64,000 nt of DNA from Prorocentrum cordatum (lineage: Eukaryota > Sar > Dinophyceae > Prorocentrales > Prorocentraceae), in contig CAUYUJ010019082.1 in NCBI GenBank assembly GCA_963575745.1, positions 250,001 through 314,000 of the forward strand, read 5' to 3'. Shown piece by piece: positions 9,819-19,208 of this stretch. Both the position numbers and the translations under genes were made by a program. The notes under the pieces were generated by a model that worked only from the letters and a program-made list of their open reading frames with translations, searched no databases and was not told where the DNA came from. Position 1 is the first letter of the stretch, and every line of letters begins with the position of its first letter.

Positions 9819-10500
9819 TGGGCCCTAAATTTGGGACTCACTGGCTCTGTGCCTTTCGGACTTGGTCCGTGGCAGCCTCTCTCCTTGTCGCGATACCGCT
9901 CGACCCCGAAGTGTTGCTCCAAGGGCCATCCGTTTTGTCTAGCGACATGTTGCAAGAAGGCATGGGCCGGTGTGGCATGAAGTACTGCAGGAGTCCACTG
10001 GTACAGGCGAAGCTCGTCTAACACCATCTGGGATGGTTGCTGACAAACTGATCGGGCGCACCCTTGATGCATATAGGCATCGCATAGAAAATGATCTCCG
10101 CAATTGCCCAGATGCCATCTCCAAAAGTCTCCTCCGCAACAGAATATACAGCATGCGTGGAAGGATTATTCGCACAAGGAAAAGAATACACACCAACATT
10201 TTTCTGCTTCATACTTTCTCCGTAGACAGGATCCGATGTAAGCAACTGGTGGCCCTCCAAAATCGAATGGAGAGCGGTCCCAGACGTGCCATGAGATTGT
10301 CTGCTCCAGCCTGAGGATGGGTCTTGGACCTCCCCAAGCTTTTCTTCCGTTACATAGAAGGGCAAAGTGAGCTGTGCGCAATGATTGTTGCCCGCCCTGT
10401 GGGTCTTCGTCGGCAACTTCGTCCAATTCAGGCGATCAGCAACGGTAGCCTTTGGGTCTTCACGTGACCGATCGGCCTTAATCAAAGAAAACGTGCCCAA
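9785..10500 (-). CDS. Element ORFs with HGT...GVY motif, ART-like, unidentified
   Basis: Two overlapping frames (10500-10018, 10072-9785). The first holds QSHGTSGTALHSILEGHQLL, then GVYSFPCANNPSTHAVYS, a spacing reminiscent of the HGT/HxT strand, following helix and GVY strand seen in ADP-ribosyltransferase-fold proteins, the superfamily that also includes Tpt1. The second frame continues with LDELRLYQWTPAVLH and an aromatic, basic stretch. The catalytic residues of any named family cannot be fixed by eye, so the assignment is tentative. Confidence 0.45.
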
Positions 10501-10642
10501 TTAGGAACCGGATAACTGGGTTCCAAGACCGGGGTCTTCGTGGACGTGTGCAGCATCTGGAAACCTAACCACGCCTCTCCAGTGGCGTGAACTTGGATCA
10601 TGCCGAACTCTTTGCTGCGGGCCGGGTTTTCCCCTGTCGCCA

Positions 10643-11563
10643 CTAGTGCAACACGGCCTCCCCCCCTGGGTAAGCATTCCCAGGCATCGTAGGTCTGTGG
10701 AGCCCACCGCTCGCTACAGTGAATGGTCGGAGGAAATTATAAAGAACTGGTTCCGTGTTCAGCGCGCTACTATAGGGCAACTTCTTAACTTTCTGATATA
10801 GCTGATGCACCGGCCAATCGTGTCCCCAATCAGCAGGGACATCGGGATTGCCACCTGCTGTAACGCGCTGTGGGAACCTGTGATTACCGCTGAGCTTGGT
10901 TCCGCGGCCAACAGGGCATTTCAAACGGAGAGCTTCCTCCGCCGCTTCACCAGGCGTCTTGGCATCCTGCGCGCACTTTGCAGGAGCAAGAGCGGGGCCG
11001 CGGGGCGGCTGGGCCGCCCGCGCCGCAGTAACGTCACCCGAGGCGGCTGGGCCGCTGGGTACGGCAACAGATGCTGCCTTCTTCAACTCCTCTACGGCCG
11101 GGCGCATATGTTGATCATGTTGCGCTCCTTCATTTGGCAATCGAAGGCGTTTCCCCTTCGGGGGCATTCCCGGACAAAAGGGCTGACATCGCGGCAAGGA
11201 ATAATGATTATCTTGCCGCGGGCGAAAGTCTGCATATGCATTTCCTCGCTTAAGAAGCTCAATGAACGCAGCAGAATAATTGGAATGGATCGCCCCGCCC
11301 CCTGACCCGTCTTGGACGGCGGGGAACAAAATGGGGTCCAAAGGTTTTGCGAACGGACGAGTGTTGAGCACAGACTTGGGCACATTGTTCTCTGTGGGGC
11401 TCCAGTCTTGCCGGTGCATGACTAGCTCATCTATGGTGGCCTCTTCCATCGTATACCCATCGGCTCTTTTCTTCGTCGATGGAGTACCCCCCTGTACGGC
11501 TGGGCGGGTTGGCAAAAGAACAATACGGCGAGTTAAGCGGCCTTGAACATGTACTCGACGCAC
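10643..11563 (-). CDS. Element ORF, unidentified
   Basis: A 306-codon frame. The first third is protein-like (GYTMEEATIDELVMHRQDWS, an Asn/Tyr/Phe-rich stretch and RPRQDNHYSLPRCQPFCPG). The middle is Ala/Pro/Gly-rich and includes basic MPPKGKRLRLP. The end has HDWPVHQLYQKVKKLPYS. No family is recognised. It precedes the HGT-motif ORF and probably belongs to the same polyprotein. Confidence 0.45.
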   Translation of the reverse strand: MRRVHVQGRLTRRIVLLPTRPAVQGGTPSTKKRADGYTMEEATIDELVMHRQDWSPTENNVPKSVLNTRPFAKPLDPILFPAVQDGSGGGAIHSNYSAAFIELLKRGNAYADFRPRQDNHYSLPRCQPFCPGMPPKGKRLRLPNEGAQHDQHMRPAVEELKKAASVAVPSGPAASGDVTAARAAQPPRGPALAPAKCAQDAKTPGEAAEEALRLKCPVGRGTKLSGNHRFPQRVTAGGNPDVPADWGHDWPVHQLYQKVKKLPYSSALNTEPVLYNFLRPFTVASGGLHRPTMPGNAYPGGEAVLH

Positions 11564-11623
11564 ATCTCGGCCGCTTTCGCTTTCACCATCTGTCCGTCCC
11601 TGTCCACCTTATAGTCACTATGT

Positions 11624-11842
11624 TCAGACAGAAAGTGGTAAACATCTCCATGTGGGCGCTGCAACTTGCGATAAAAGGCAAGCGCCGTCAAGAATCATGA
11701 TGCGCGCGAATGTTCCCGCAGCTGTGTTGTCTTCAGTCCGACGGATCATTCTAGCCCGGACATTGGTGGCAACGTCGTCCCACATACGGTTAACGCAGCC
11801 TCCGGCTGACCTCCAGCACCTGTGGTCCCCGCCAATGTACAT
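11624..11842 (-). CDS. Short element ORF fragment, unidentified
   Basis: A 72-codon frame with a Trp/Arg/Cys-rich start (GGDHRCWRSAGGCVNRMWDD) and an Ala/Arg helical stretch. It lies between two longer ORFs in the same chain and looks like a fragment separated by frameshifts. No function can be given. Confidence 0.3.
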   Translation of the reverse strand: MYIGGDHRCWRSAGGCVNRMWDDVATNVRARMIRRTEDNTAAGTFARIMILDGACLLSQVAAPTWRCLPLSV

Positions 11843-11894
11843 GATCTCAATCGCTCCATCAGGCGAGCGAGAGACTGCATAGTCTACAAGGCGC

Positions 11895-12305
11895 TCAGCT
11901 GCCTCTACCTACCATTACTCGGAGGGCTCCAGCGAATGGCGTTGGATTTTCCTCTCGCTTCCCCTCCGCGCCAACTCCGAGCAAGTCACCGGTCGCATCA
12001 GCAATGTCGTTAAAGTTCCAAGCTATGAAACGCACCGGCGTATGAATCCCTTTCTGATAGTACTGGTGCTCTGACCATTTGTGTTTCTGTGCCGCTTCCC
12101 GAAGATCGGGAGCCATGCGGCCACTCATGATCTTAGATGAAGTGCCATGAACGTGCTCTTGCATGAAGTTCTGAGGGAGATGGCTATTCGTGGCTTTCCC
12201 GGAAGCATTCCGAAACGCGACCGTAGCATCAGAGACAAAATGTATGGAACAAGACCAAAACTTGCATTGCTTACAATCCATCAAGCACAAAGGGTGGAAC
12301 AACAA
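11895..12305 (-). CDS. Element ORF fragment with Cys/His-rich start, unidentified
   Basis: The frame opens CKQCKFWSC and continues with HFVSDATVAFRNA, QEHVHGTSSKIMS and an aromatic helical stretch (KHKWSEHQYYQKG), then FIAWNFNDIADATGDLLG. Composition is strongly protein-like until about 11960. The Cys-x2-Cys-x3-Cys start may be a small metal site. No homologous family is recognised. Confidence 0.4.
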   Translation of the reverse strand: MLFHPLCLMDCKQCKFWSCSIHFVSDATVAFRNASGKATNSHLPQNFMQEHVHGTSSKIMSGRMAPDLREAAQKHKWSEHQYYQKGIHTPVRFIAWNFNDIADATGDLLGVGAEGKREENPTPFAGALRVMVGRGS

Positions 12306-12318
12306 GTCCTTAATAGAT

Positions 12319-13796
12319 TTATTTGTCCGTGGCCATCATGGCCGCAATGTCCTCGCCAACAACAGGAATCCATGAATGTCCACTCTTGCGGGCAATCTCA
12401 TTTATAGCCTGGCACCTCTCAAGGAACGACAATTTGCATGCCCAGGCCCTCAACCGAGGATCTGTAATATCAACATAAAGCTGAAGAGTCTCGGACACTC
12501 GAGAGTCCCATTCGTGTGATGGCGGCTTGGGGTCCGCAACAAACTCTCCCTTTATCCAATGATAGTCGAGGACGTTCCAGGGGCCCCGCCCAAGGTAGGG
12601 CGGGTCATTTCCCTCGTCGTCACCCACTGCCGTCGACCCCGCATCCGGGGGCCCACCTCCGCCGCCGCCCCCAGGGGAGTTGCCGGAAGGCGGAGGGTTT
12701 CCAGTGGGGGAGCCGCCTGGGCCGGACGGGGCACCTCCACCACCAGCTGGGCCGGGAGGAGAGCCGCCGCCCGCCCCGCCATCGGCTTGGCCGGGCGGGG
12801 CAGCCGGATTCGAGGCCGACCCAGCGGATGATCCGCCGGCCGCCTGCCGACCCGCTCCGGGGTTGCCCACAAGCTTTTGCGGGGCAGATCTAGCCAAAGG
12901 ATGCGTCATGGCAGCGTTCGCTTGGTGGCTTGCCGATCCGACTGGGTCGGTCGACATCTCCGCTCCCGAGCGTGGCCTTTTCGGCGCCTTGGAGGGGCCC
13001 TCCTCTTTATAGTTAGGAGAGCCCTCAGAGGGCGCCTCAAGGCGTCGCTGTTCAGGACCTTCGGGCAAAGGTGGCCTTTCTCCAGCAACGACTGGGTCGC
13101 GCTGGTCAGCCTCAGCCTCTGCGTCTGGCGGGGGGCGCGGCTGCTCAGTCGATCCAGCGCCGTCTTCACGGCCGTCGCTCGCGAGCCATTCCTTGAAAGC
13201 GCATGGGCGCGTCCACCAAGGTGCTGCCTTGCGCCGGGCCACCGCCTGCTGAGGGGAAGACTCAAAATAATTGGCTCTGGCTGAATCGGTGAGGGCCTCC
13301 TCAACAACATGCGCGGGCAAGTAAGGTCTGCCCCTGGCAGCAGGCAGGGCATATATTGCACTCCAGCCGCCCCCGGCGGCTTGGCCACGGGGCGGTGCAT
13401 GTGGCGAAGGGCCCCAAATGTTCAGCCGCAAAACGGAAGCACCTTCTGTCTTGGTGTCCCTCACTGGGGCGCTCACAAAGTCGCAGTATATGGTCCTCCG
13501 CCGAATGGCTGGGCCAACAGTGGGGCCTGCGACCTCTCCCTTCTCGAGAGTTCGGGCAGGACGTCGAGCCCCCCCCGGTGCGTTCGTGCACAACCTGCAA
13601 GCCAGCTTCGTCATTTCATCAGGGTATGACTGAAAATAAATACCCTCAGGAATCTGGTCAATTTTCGGGGGGGCACAATCAAAGAGGCACGTTGCCTTTC
13701 TGTCGAATGTCGTCCAATCGGCGACCCACTGATCTTGCGAGACACGATAAAAATATACGCTCGAAGATCGTCTGGGAGGTGTCAGCCTAATCTGCT
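12319..13796 (-). CDS. Element ORF with Gly/Pro-rich linker, unidentified
   Basis: The frame is open from about 13796. The first ATG is at 13614, but the upstream codons look genuine (VYFYRVSQDQWVADWTTFDR). The order is: a globular N-terminal part; an acidic, Arg/Pro-rich stretch; about 90 residues of almost pure Gly/Pro/Ser/Ala; then a globular C-terminal part with WNVLDYHWIKGEFV and helical sequence to the stop. It joins the upstream short frame at about 13790 by a one-base shift. Unrecognised; probably a two-domain section of the polyprotein. Confidence 0.5.
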
Positions 13797-13889
13797 TTCA
13801 GTGCGGTAACGACTTGGTCGTCCCGCATGCATAATATATTGTGTCTCCACATCGTGAAGCGCCAACTCCATCCCTTTTCGCGTGCGAAC

Positions 13890-14654
13890 TTAATATTGGC
13901 CTGGGCCATTTGGTCTTGTCAGGAAAGCAACGAAAGGAAAGATGGGTCGCTCCTCGCGGGGACTATATTTCCCTTGTGAAGAGACAGCTGTCCTCTTGGC
14001 AGGCTTGTTGTCATCAGTGGCAGCGGAGGCAGCTCCCTTGCGAGCTGCGATCTCTTCAGCGTGAATCTCAGCGCCACCCTCCATTTCGATGTCAACATTC
14101 ATCATGACATCACTCGGACTAAAGGGGTCAGCCGTCTCCCCGGCCGGCTGGGCCGGCGGGGCGACGTCCCCGCTCGGCTGGGCCGATGGGGGTGCCTTTC
14201 GAATTGAATTGGAAGGGGCTTTTCCTCTAGGCTCGATCGGGGGTTCTTCCTCTTCAGGCAACTCAAAGGCGAGTTTATGCATAATATCATCCGAGCAAAC
14301 CGAAGTCACATCCTCCCCCGACGGCTTAGCCGCTGGGGTACCCAGCGATTGGCACATGGGCTTGGCCAATGACCAATCGGGCGCGCGGGGGCCGCGGCAA
14401 GCAATGCCCGCACAGCCGCAACGAGGCGGCCGCGCGGTCCGAGGGGGAGCTGGCCGCTGGGCAGCCCGCGCAAACTCTGGAGACAAAACGGCAGCAGCAC
14501 ATATGGAATCAGAGGATGAGACGGGACGACGACGAGACGACAACATGCGCTCCGCGGCACGAGCAACAACAATGTGAACCTGTTTGGCGAAGGCATCCGT
14601 GTAATCTTCCGCTGACTTGCGCTCCCTTCCTCTGGCCTCAACATGCTCATGCAT
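13890..14654 (-). CDS. C-terminal end of methyltransferase-like domain plus linker
   Basis: The first 40 residues (HEHVEARGRERKSAEDYTDA and FAKQVHIVVARA) read as the continuation of the methyltransferase-like domain ending at 14670. Afterwards the frame becomes Ala/Pro/Arg-rich with AKPSGED, AQPSGDV and AQPAGET phrases and acidic clusters, ending in a basic tail. The frame ends at 13890, but a frame starting MAQANIKFAREKG carries on to about 13800. Confidence 0.5.
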   Translation of the reverse strand: MHEHVEARGRERKSAEDYTDAFAKQVHIVVARAAERMLSSRRRPVSSSDSICAAAVLSPEFARAAQRPAPPRTARPPRCGCAGIACRGPRAPDWSLAKPMCQSLGTPAAKPSGEDVTSVCSDDIMHKLAFELPEEEEPPIEPRGKAPSNSIRKAPPSAQPSGDVAPPAQPAGETADPFSPSDVMMNVDIEMEGGAEIHAEEIAARKGAASAATDDNKPAKRTAVSSQGKYSPREERPIFPFVAFLTRPNGPGQY

Positions 14655-15275
14655 GCCATCGCACTTGCGCTAGAGTCCCTCCGTCACGTCGTGAGATGCG
14701 GATGCAATCGTCCAGGGCTTTTTCACGACATTTCCCTTGCTGCCCCTCAATCCATGCGCACATCCGTGCAAAGCCGTTTTGACAAACTCAAGCTCTCTCA
14801 TGAAGTCTTTCAACTGGGGATCCCTCCAATAATTACACTGAGTTGGCCATTCAAGGCAAACAGTACCCCCCGCTTTGTGCACAGCACGGGCAATCTCGCG
14901 GAAATTCCAAAACAGATATCTGAAGTCTGTCCTAATACCTCGAAGCATGCGCATCGCTCTATGGTTTCCAATACGAAATTAATGGGCTTCGTTCACGTAC
15001 TGCCAGGGGGAACCCCCTGTACAGGGCATAGAGCCCCATAACGTTATGCGTTTTCCTTTGAATGTCTTTATGTCATTCAGAGCCAACCTTCGTCCCTTAT
15101 CGGTTCTCATATCTTCCTTCTCCGTGTACCGTATTACCTTATCTTCCTTCTCCGTGTACCGTATTACCTTACACGAATTATCGACAACATTCTTGGGGTT
15201 TCCGATCCTGCTCTGAGGGCCACAACAAAACTCTAACAAGAGTCGATCCCCGGTCCACTGAGTGGCCGGGGCACA
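14500..15275 (-). pseudogene. Cytosine-methyltransferase-like domain fused downstream of RNase H (broken)
   Basis: The order of motifs resembles a diverged Rossmann-fold cytosine-5 methyltransferase. LLLEFCCGPQSRIG (about 15255) may correspond to SAM-binding motif I. LWGSMPCTGGSPW (about 15010) has a Pro-Cys pair like catalytic motif IV. CLEWP (about 14855) has a Glu like motif VI. A conserved-looking tail, GCAHGL...KPWTIAS, follows, then HEHVEARG. The frame breaks between 14979 and 14954, and again near 14660. A 30-bp tandem duplication adds ten residues (KVIRYTEKED twice) at 15118-15177. Whether the family is a true DNA methyltransferase is inference; capture of such enzymes by dinoflagellate retroelements has been reported. 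Confidence 0.6.
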
Positions 15276-16418
15276 ATCATCCCGGATCCAGAATTCCGCC
15301 CAGCCGGCCCATCTACTTGGGCGATAGCCGCCATGGCTGGAATCGCCATTCGAATTCTGCTCAAAGGGGTGATGATATTTATTATCTTCGTCGCGCCAAC
15401 TATCCGTGCGGTCAATAGCCAAGCCATGTCGGGCATTGATTGCATAGGTACGACGCCGATCTTCTAAGCTATCCGGGTCAACTGGGCAATCGGTATTTGC
15501 TGGCGTAAACGTGACAAGTCTGGGAACAAAGTGCCATCGTTTAAGACTCTGTCCTTGCTGTGTCCACTGATCTCTCCTATGCTGGCCATTAGCAGCAGCA
15601 GCGGGCGGAAGGTGAGGAAGAAGAAGGTTGTAACCGAGCAGGTCTCCTGCTTGTTCGGTATTAACTGGCTCAACGCTCGATCGTTCATCACGCATCGCTT
15701 TTGACAGATTCGATGTATCAGTTTCACTGCCGCTGTCGGCGATGTCAAACATCTCTCTCATCTCAATTTCCTCCATTGACCTGGGTTTATCCGAGCTTCT
15801 CCTGGAACCTTCTTCCTTCGTAACAGGAGTAGTTGTACTTGCTTCCACGGCTTGGCCGGGCGCATTCGCCACCGCGGCGTGGCCGGGGGCGTTCGCCACC
15901 CCGGCTTGGCCGGGGGCAGCCTCGGTAGCAGCCAGGCGCTGAGCGCCGTTGGGTGCCGCTGGGATATTTATTGGTTTTGGAGAATGCACAGCGGGCTTCC
16001 CCTTGTTGGGGCGCTTCTTTTTCTTGTTCATCTTCTTGCTAGGTGCAACAGCTCCTCTCCGCAAAGCCGAACTCGGACCTGCGCGGGGCTTCAGAATCCC
16101 CCCGGGTTTCAGTGGGAGGCCGTCGGAAAACGTCGAATCTAAAAAGTCTCGGCACCGCTTGGCGGTCCAAAATTGCGGAGTCACAACGTCGACGAGATAT
16201 AATACCTTAACCCAGGCCAAAGGGTCTGTGAACCTCTTCGTTCCAATGTCGGCAGCCTCATTTGGGGTCTTTTCGTACTGAAGCTCAACTATACCTCGAG
16301 AAAACTGTTCAGACACTGCGGCAGCGTCGATGCGATGAGTTCGCGGTAGGTGCATAAGCTTCATGGACCCTCCGGCTTTAATGACCTTGCAAACTGCCTG
16401 GTTGTCCTCTAAGAACAA
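14979..16418 (-). CDS. RNase H C-terminal half, linker and start of methyltransferase-like domain
   Basis: The frame begins FLEDNQAVCKVIKAG, the RNase H strand carrying a catalytic Asp, and continues with HLPRTHRIDAAAVSEQF and NEAADIGTKRFT, the standard end of copia RNase H. Next is about 300 residues of linker with a Lys-rich patch (KKMNKKKKRP), Ala/Gly-rich repeats (GQAGVANAPGHAAVANAPG) and acidic stretches. A globular region with HPFEQNSNGDSSHGGYRPS follows, then the first half of the methyltransferase-like domain. The three parts share one open frame, so the domain is a polyprotein fusion and not a neighbouring gene. Confidence 0.7.
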   Translation of the reverse strand: MFLEDNQAVCKVIKAGGSMKLMHLPRTHRIDAAAVSEQFSRGIVELQYEKTPNEAADIGTKRFTDPLAWVKVLYLVDVVTPQFWTAKRCRDFLDSTFSDGLPLKPGGILKPRAGPSSALRRGAVAPSKKMNKKKKRPNKGKPAVHSPKPINIPAAPNGAQRLAATEAAPGQAGVANAPGHAAVANAPGQAVEASTTTPVTKEEGSRRSSDKPRSMEEIEMREMFDIADSGSETDTSNLSKAMRDERSSVEPVNTEQAGDLLGYNLLLPHLPPAAAANGQHRRDQWTQQGQSLKRWHFVPRLVTFTPANTDCPVDPDSLEDRRRTYAINARHGLAIDRTDSWRDEDNKYHHPFEQNSNGDSSHGGYRPSRWAGWAEFWIRDDCAPATQWTGDRLLLEFCCGPQSRIGNPKNVVDNSCKVIRYTEKEDKVIRYTEKEDMRTDKGRRLALNDIKTFKGKRITLWGSMPCTGGSPWQYVNEAH

Positions 16419-16439
16419 ACAACGTAGCTGTCGTCCAAG

Positions 16440-17127
16440 TCATATTTCCCATAGCGGAAGGGCTGCAAGCAGCTCTTTTCGCAGGGCAAGGTCAGCAGCC
16501 ACAATTTCAGCCTCAGGAGTACTATGGGCAACGCATGTTTGTCTCTGAGATCCCACTTTGCCCAGCCCTTGCGTATGGGCCCCAAATTGCTTGGTAACTG
16601 GCACTCGTGCTCCTATGTGTTCGGATGTCACTGGCCAGATCTGCATCAGAGTATTGCTTCAACAAGACATCCTCCATTCTGTCGCCTACCCAAGAAGACA
16701 TGCGGTAGTGAGAGGTACACTTGATGTAACAAATGAGGCGGAAGAGATCCATGTCTTGTTGGTCTGTCCATTTGGTAATGCAACTGGCCGCGTGGCACAC
16801 GGCGCGGAGCAGGTCGCATCGAGCCATGCTCGCACCGTGAAGGATCTTCATCAAGACTTTCGCCGCGATGGGCTGGAGCACGCCCGACTGGATCGGCGGC
16901 TCCGGATCATTGGGGCTGGCCGCTGCGGCGTCAAGGCCGTGCACAACGATTTCTTGGTCTGGGGGCCCAACGTCAACTTTGATGTGTAGCGCTGAAGCCA
17001 TTGCTTCCTCTGCAGCAGAGCAAACTTCACCTCTAGGGCCGCCTTGCCAGTTCAGGGCCAAACGGAGTACCTGCAGCGGGATAAGTAGCTGGGTCAGTAT
17101 CTGTGAGTTGTGCATATAAAGTGTCAC
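16440..17127 (-). pseudogene. RNase H N-terminal half (frame-broken)
   Basis: Frame 17127-16522 includes the connection region (DLFRLICYIKCTSHYRMSSW) and the first RNase H strand, with QYSDADLASDIRTHRSTS, whose Asp is catalytic in the copia family. A frameshift near 16590 moves the protein to frame 16646-16440, which has HSTPEAEIVAADLALRKE with the catalytic Glu. A further shift leads to the 16418 frame. The domain order confirms RT-RNase H of Ty1/copia type. Confidence 0.75.
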
Positions 17128-18235
17128 AGGATTCGAAGAACTCAGTCATGTCGTACTCTACAACTCTGGCCTGCTTGGGTTCTCTCGGTTGGTATGGCTC
17201 AGGCGGCTGGGCCGTCGAGTCACCCCCCGTTTCCTTCTCATCGCTCTCGTCTGGGACGGAAGCGTTCTTCATGGCTTTAGGAGGCGGCGGGTCCAAAGTC
17301 GTGGGCAACTCACCTTGCCACTCGACAAACTGCGTAGACAGCCGATGTTCACAACCCGAATATCGTCCGACGGCGGTCGGAGGATCTATCTCTATGCCTT
17401 TCGGGCAATTGGGAGATGGTGTTTGTAACAGTGTCCAACCTTGAGCTAGCTTGTCTGCAGGGCCAGCCCGCTTAAAATCGTCAACGTAAATTATCAAACA
17501 AAGCTTCAGCTCTTTATGAAAATAGCAGCTGCGCCACGGGCTACATTTTATAAAACCTTTAGCCGCGACATGCCCTTCGCAGTGTTGCCCCCGATATCCC
17601 CCTGAAGCAGGGTGTCCGTATAAAGATAAAGTCAACGGGCATGCGGGATTGCGCATATGCGACCATGACTCGGGCCACTCATCACGGGGTAGGAATGCCC
17701 ACGTCGGGGTGCCACCCAACTTTTACTGACTATAAGCCTGGCGGGCGCCGGCTTGTTCAATGCTATGGCCTTCAAAGAGCCCGTAAGTATCAGCTGCTTT
17801 GCTGGGCTGCAGCGTAGCAGGACTGCTGGAAAGCTCTTGAAATAAAGCAACATCCTTATTCTGATCTCTCACGCTCGAGCCGTCGAAAACTACCCGACCT
17901 TTATATTTGCGATCTTTGTGTCCGAGTGGCAACTCTGAGTTCTTTTCGACAGGCATTGCGCACAGACGACCGAAGTGGGCAGTCTTTCCCTTAAGTTCTG
18001 CAACAACATCGGAATATTCTCGGACGCCTTCATCGTCCCATGTACCTATGTCTCGCAATATGTTCCATTCCTTTCTCAGAGCAGCCTGGGCATCTTGATT
18101 AGCCTGGGCCTCAACATTGGAAACGGAGCGAGCTACAGCGGCATCAATCCTAGCATGCTGCCATTCGCTGGGAAGTTGGAAAGGCTCGTCAACGATTGAA
18201 ATGAAATCAGTAAAAGGGTTGCATAAGTAATACAA
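17033..18235 (-). pseudogene. Reverse transcriptase (Ty1/copia RVT_2 type), interrupted by TAA
   Basis: The frame 18235-17723 carries the fingers region, with YKGRVVFDGSSVRDQN, and ends ARQAYSQ. A TAA codon at 17725-17723 follows, and the same frame resumes KLGGTPTWAFLPRDEWP. It continues through LTLSLYGHPASGGY and HKELKLCLIIYVDDF, whose YVDD is the catalytic box. These motifs are diagnostic of copia-type RT. The stop sits where the family has a coding residue, so it is a lesion. The C-terminal part turns Pro/Glu-rich and overlaps the RNase H frames. Confidence 0.85.
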
Positions 18236-18241
18236 ATGAAA

Positions 18242-19208
18242 TCATTCCTTTTCACGGTGACTAGGCATTGGGGCCGAGCTATGTTGCAGCGGCATTCGAG
18301 GCGCGCTTCGCCGCGACGCGGCGGCCGCCGGACTCAAGGTCAGGCTTGCCTCTTGTGTCACCTCAGAATCCACATCGGATAACGGGCCCCTGCCGGCTGG
18401 GCTGGAGGGAACACCGTCGCGTGCTATGGTACCGCCGCACCACGTTTGCTTCCACCATACATCCTCATCATCCGAAAGATAGTCTTCGGAGTCATCCCCC
18501 TCGGAGGGTTCGGTGGCTACAGCTGCGGCTTGGCCGCCCTGTGCCGCCTGACGACGGAATCGCTCAACGGCCCACGGCGCGGCTCTTCTTGCCGTTGGAT
18601 GCGTCGCAAGGTAGGCAGCGTCCTCCTCAGAGTGGACGAACCGCGGGCGGCTGGGCCATTGCGGGCTCGGGCGGAGCTGGTGGATCTTCCACGTCCAAGC
18701 CCATGTCACGCAGGAGGGCAAGACAAGGACCGGGATCGTCTATACCAAAGCATCCTCTCTTTTCGGCCTTGTATTGCTCGACGGCCTGTCGGCGTTGAGC
18801 CTGATTCATGTTGAACCAGCGTCCAGGATGAATTCCACGATTGGTGGATCCAGGCAATTTCTTTAGCCATTGAGCACCGTGCTTAGGATCTGGATCGGTG
18901 ACCCACACACGGGTAACGGGAACGTAGTCGGGATCATAATAAAGTACCACCCGTATGCTGCACGTCTTGCGACGACCCGTCAACGGGAGCTTTTGTGTTA
19001 ACTCCTCTTTCGTTAGGCCGACGACAATACGCCTGTCCTCATAGTACTCCATCGTATCAAGGTTCTGGGTCGCGCGAGCAAGGAGCTGCCCTTTCCCGGG
19101 AACTTTCTCACGCGGCTTGGCCGCTGAGAAGTTAGATTGTCGATCCAAACGATACTCAATCTTCATCTTCGTCTGGGCGAGAGTCTCGCTGCGGGCCCCG
19201 ACCGTCAA
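18242..19208 (-). CDS. Linker between integrase and RT, unidentified
   Basis: Two overlapping frames (19208-18627 and 18721-18242). The first has a basic globular-looking stretch with VVLYYDPDYVPVTRVWVTDP and WLKKLPGSTNRGIHPGRWFN. The second is acidic and low-complexity (SEGDDSEDYLSDDEDVW). This fits the variable region normally found between the copia integrase C terminus and RT. Confidence 0.5.
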
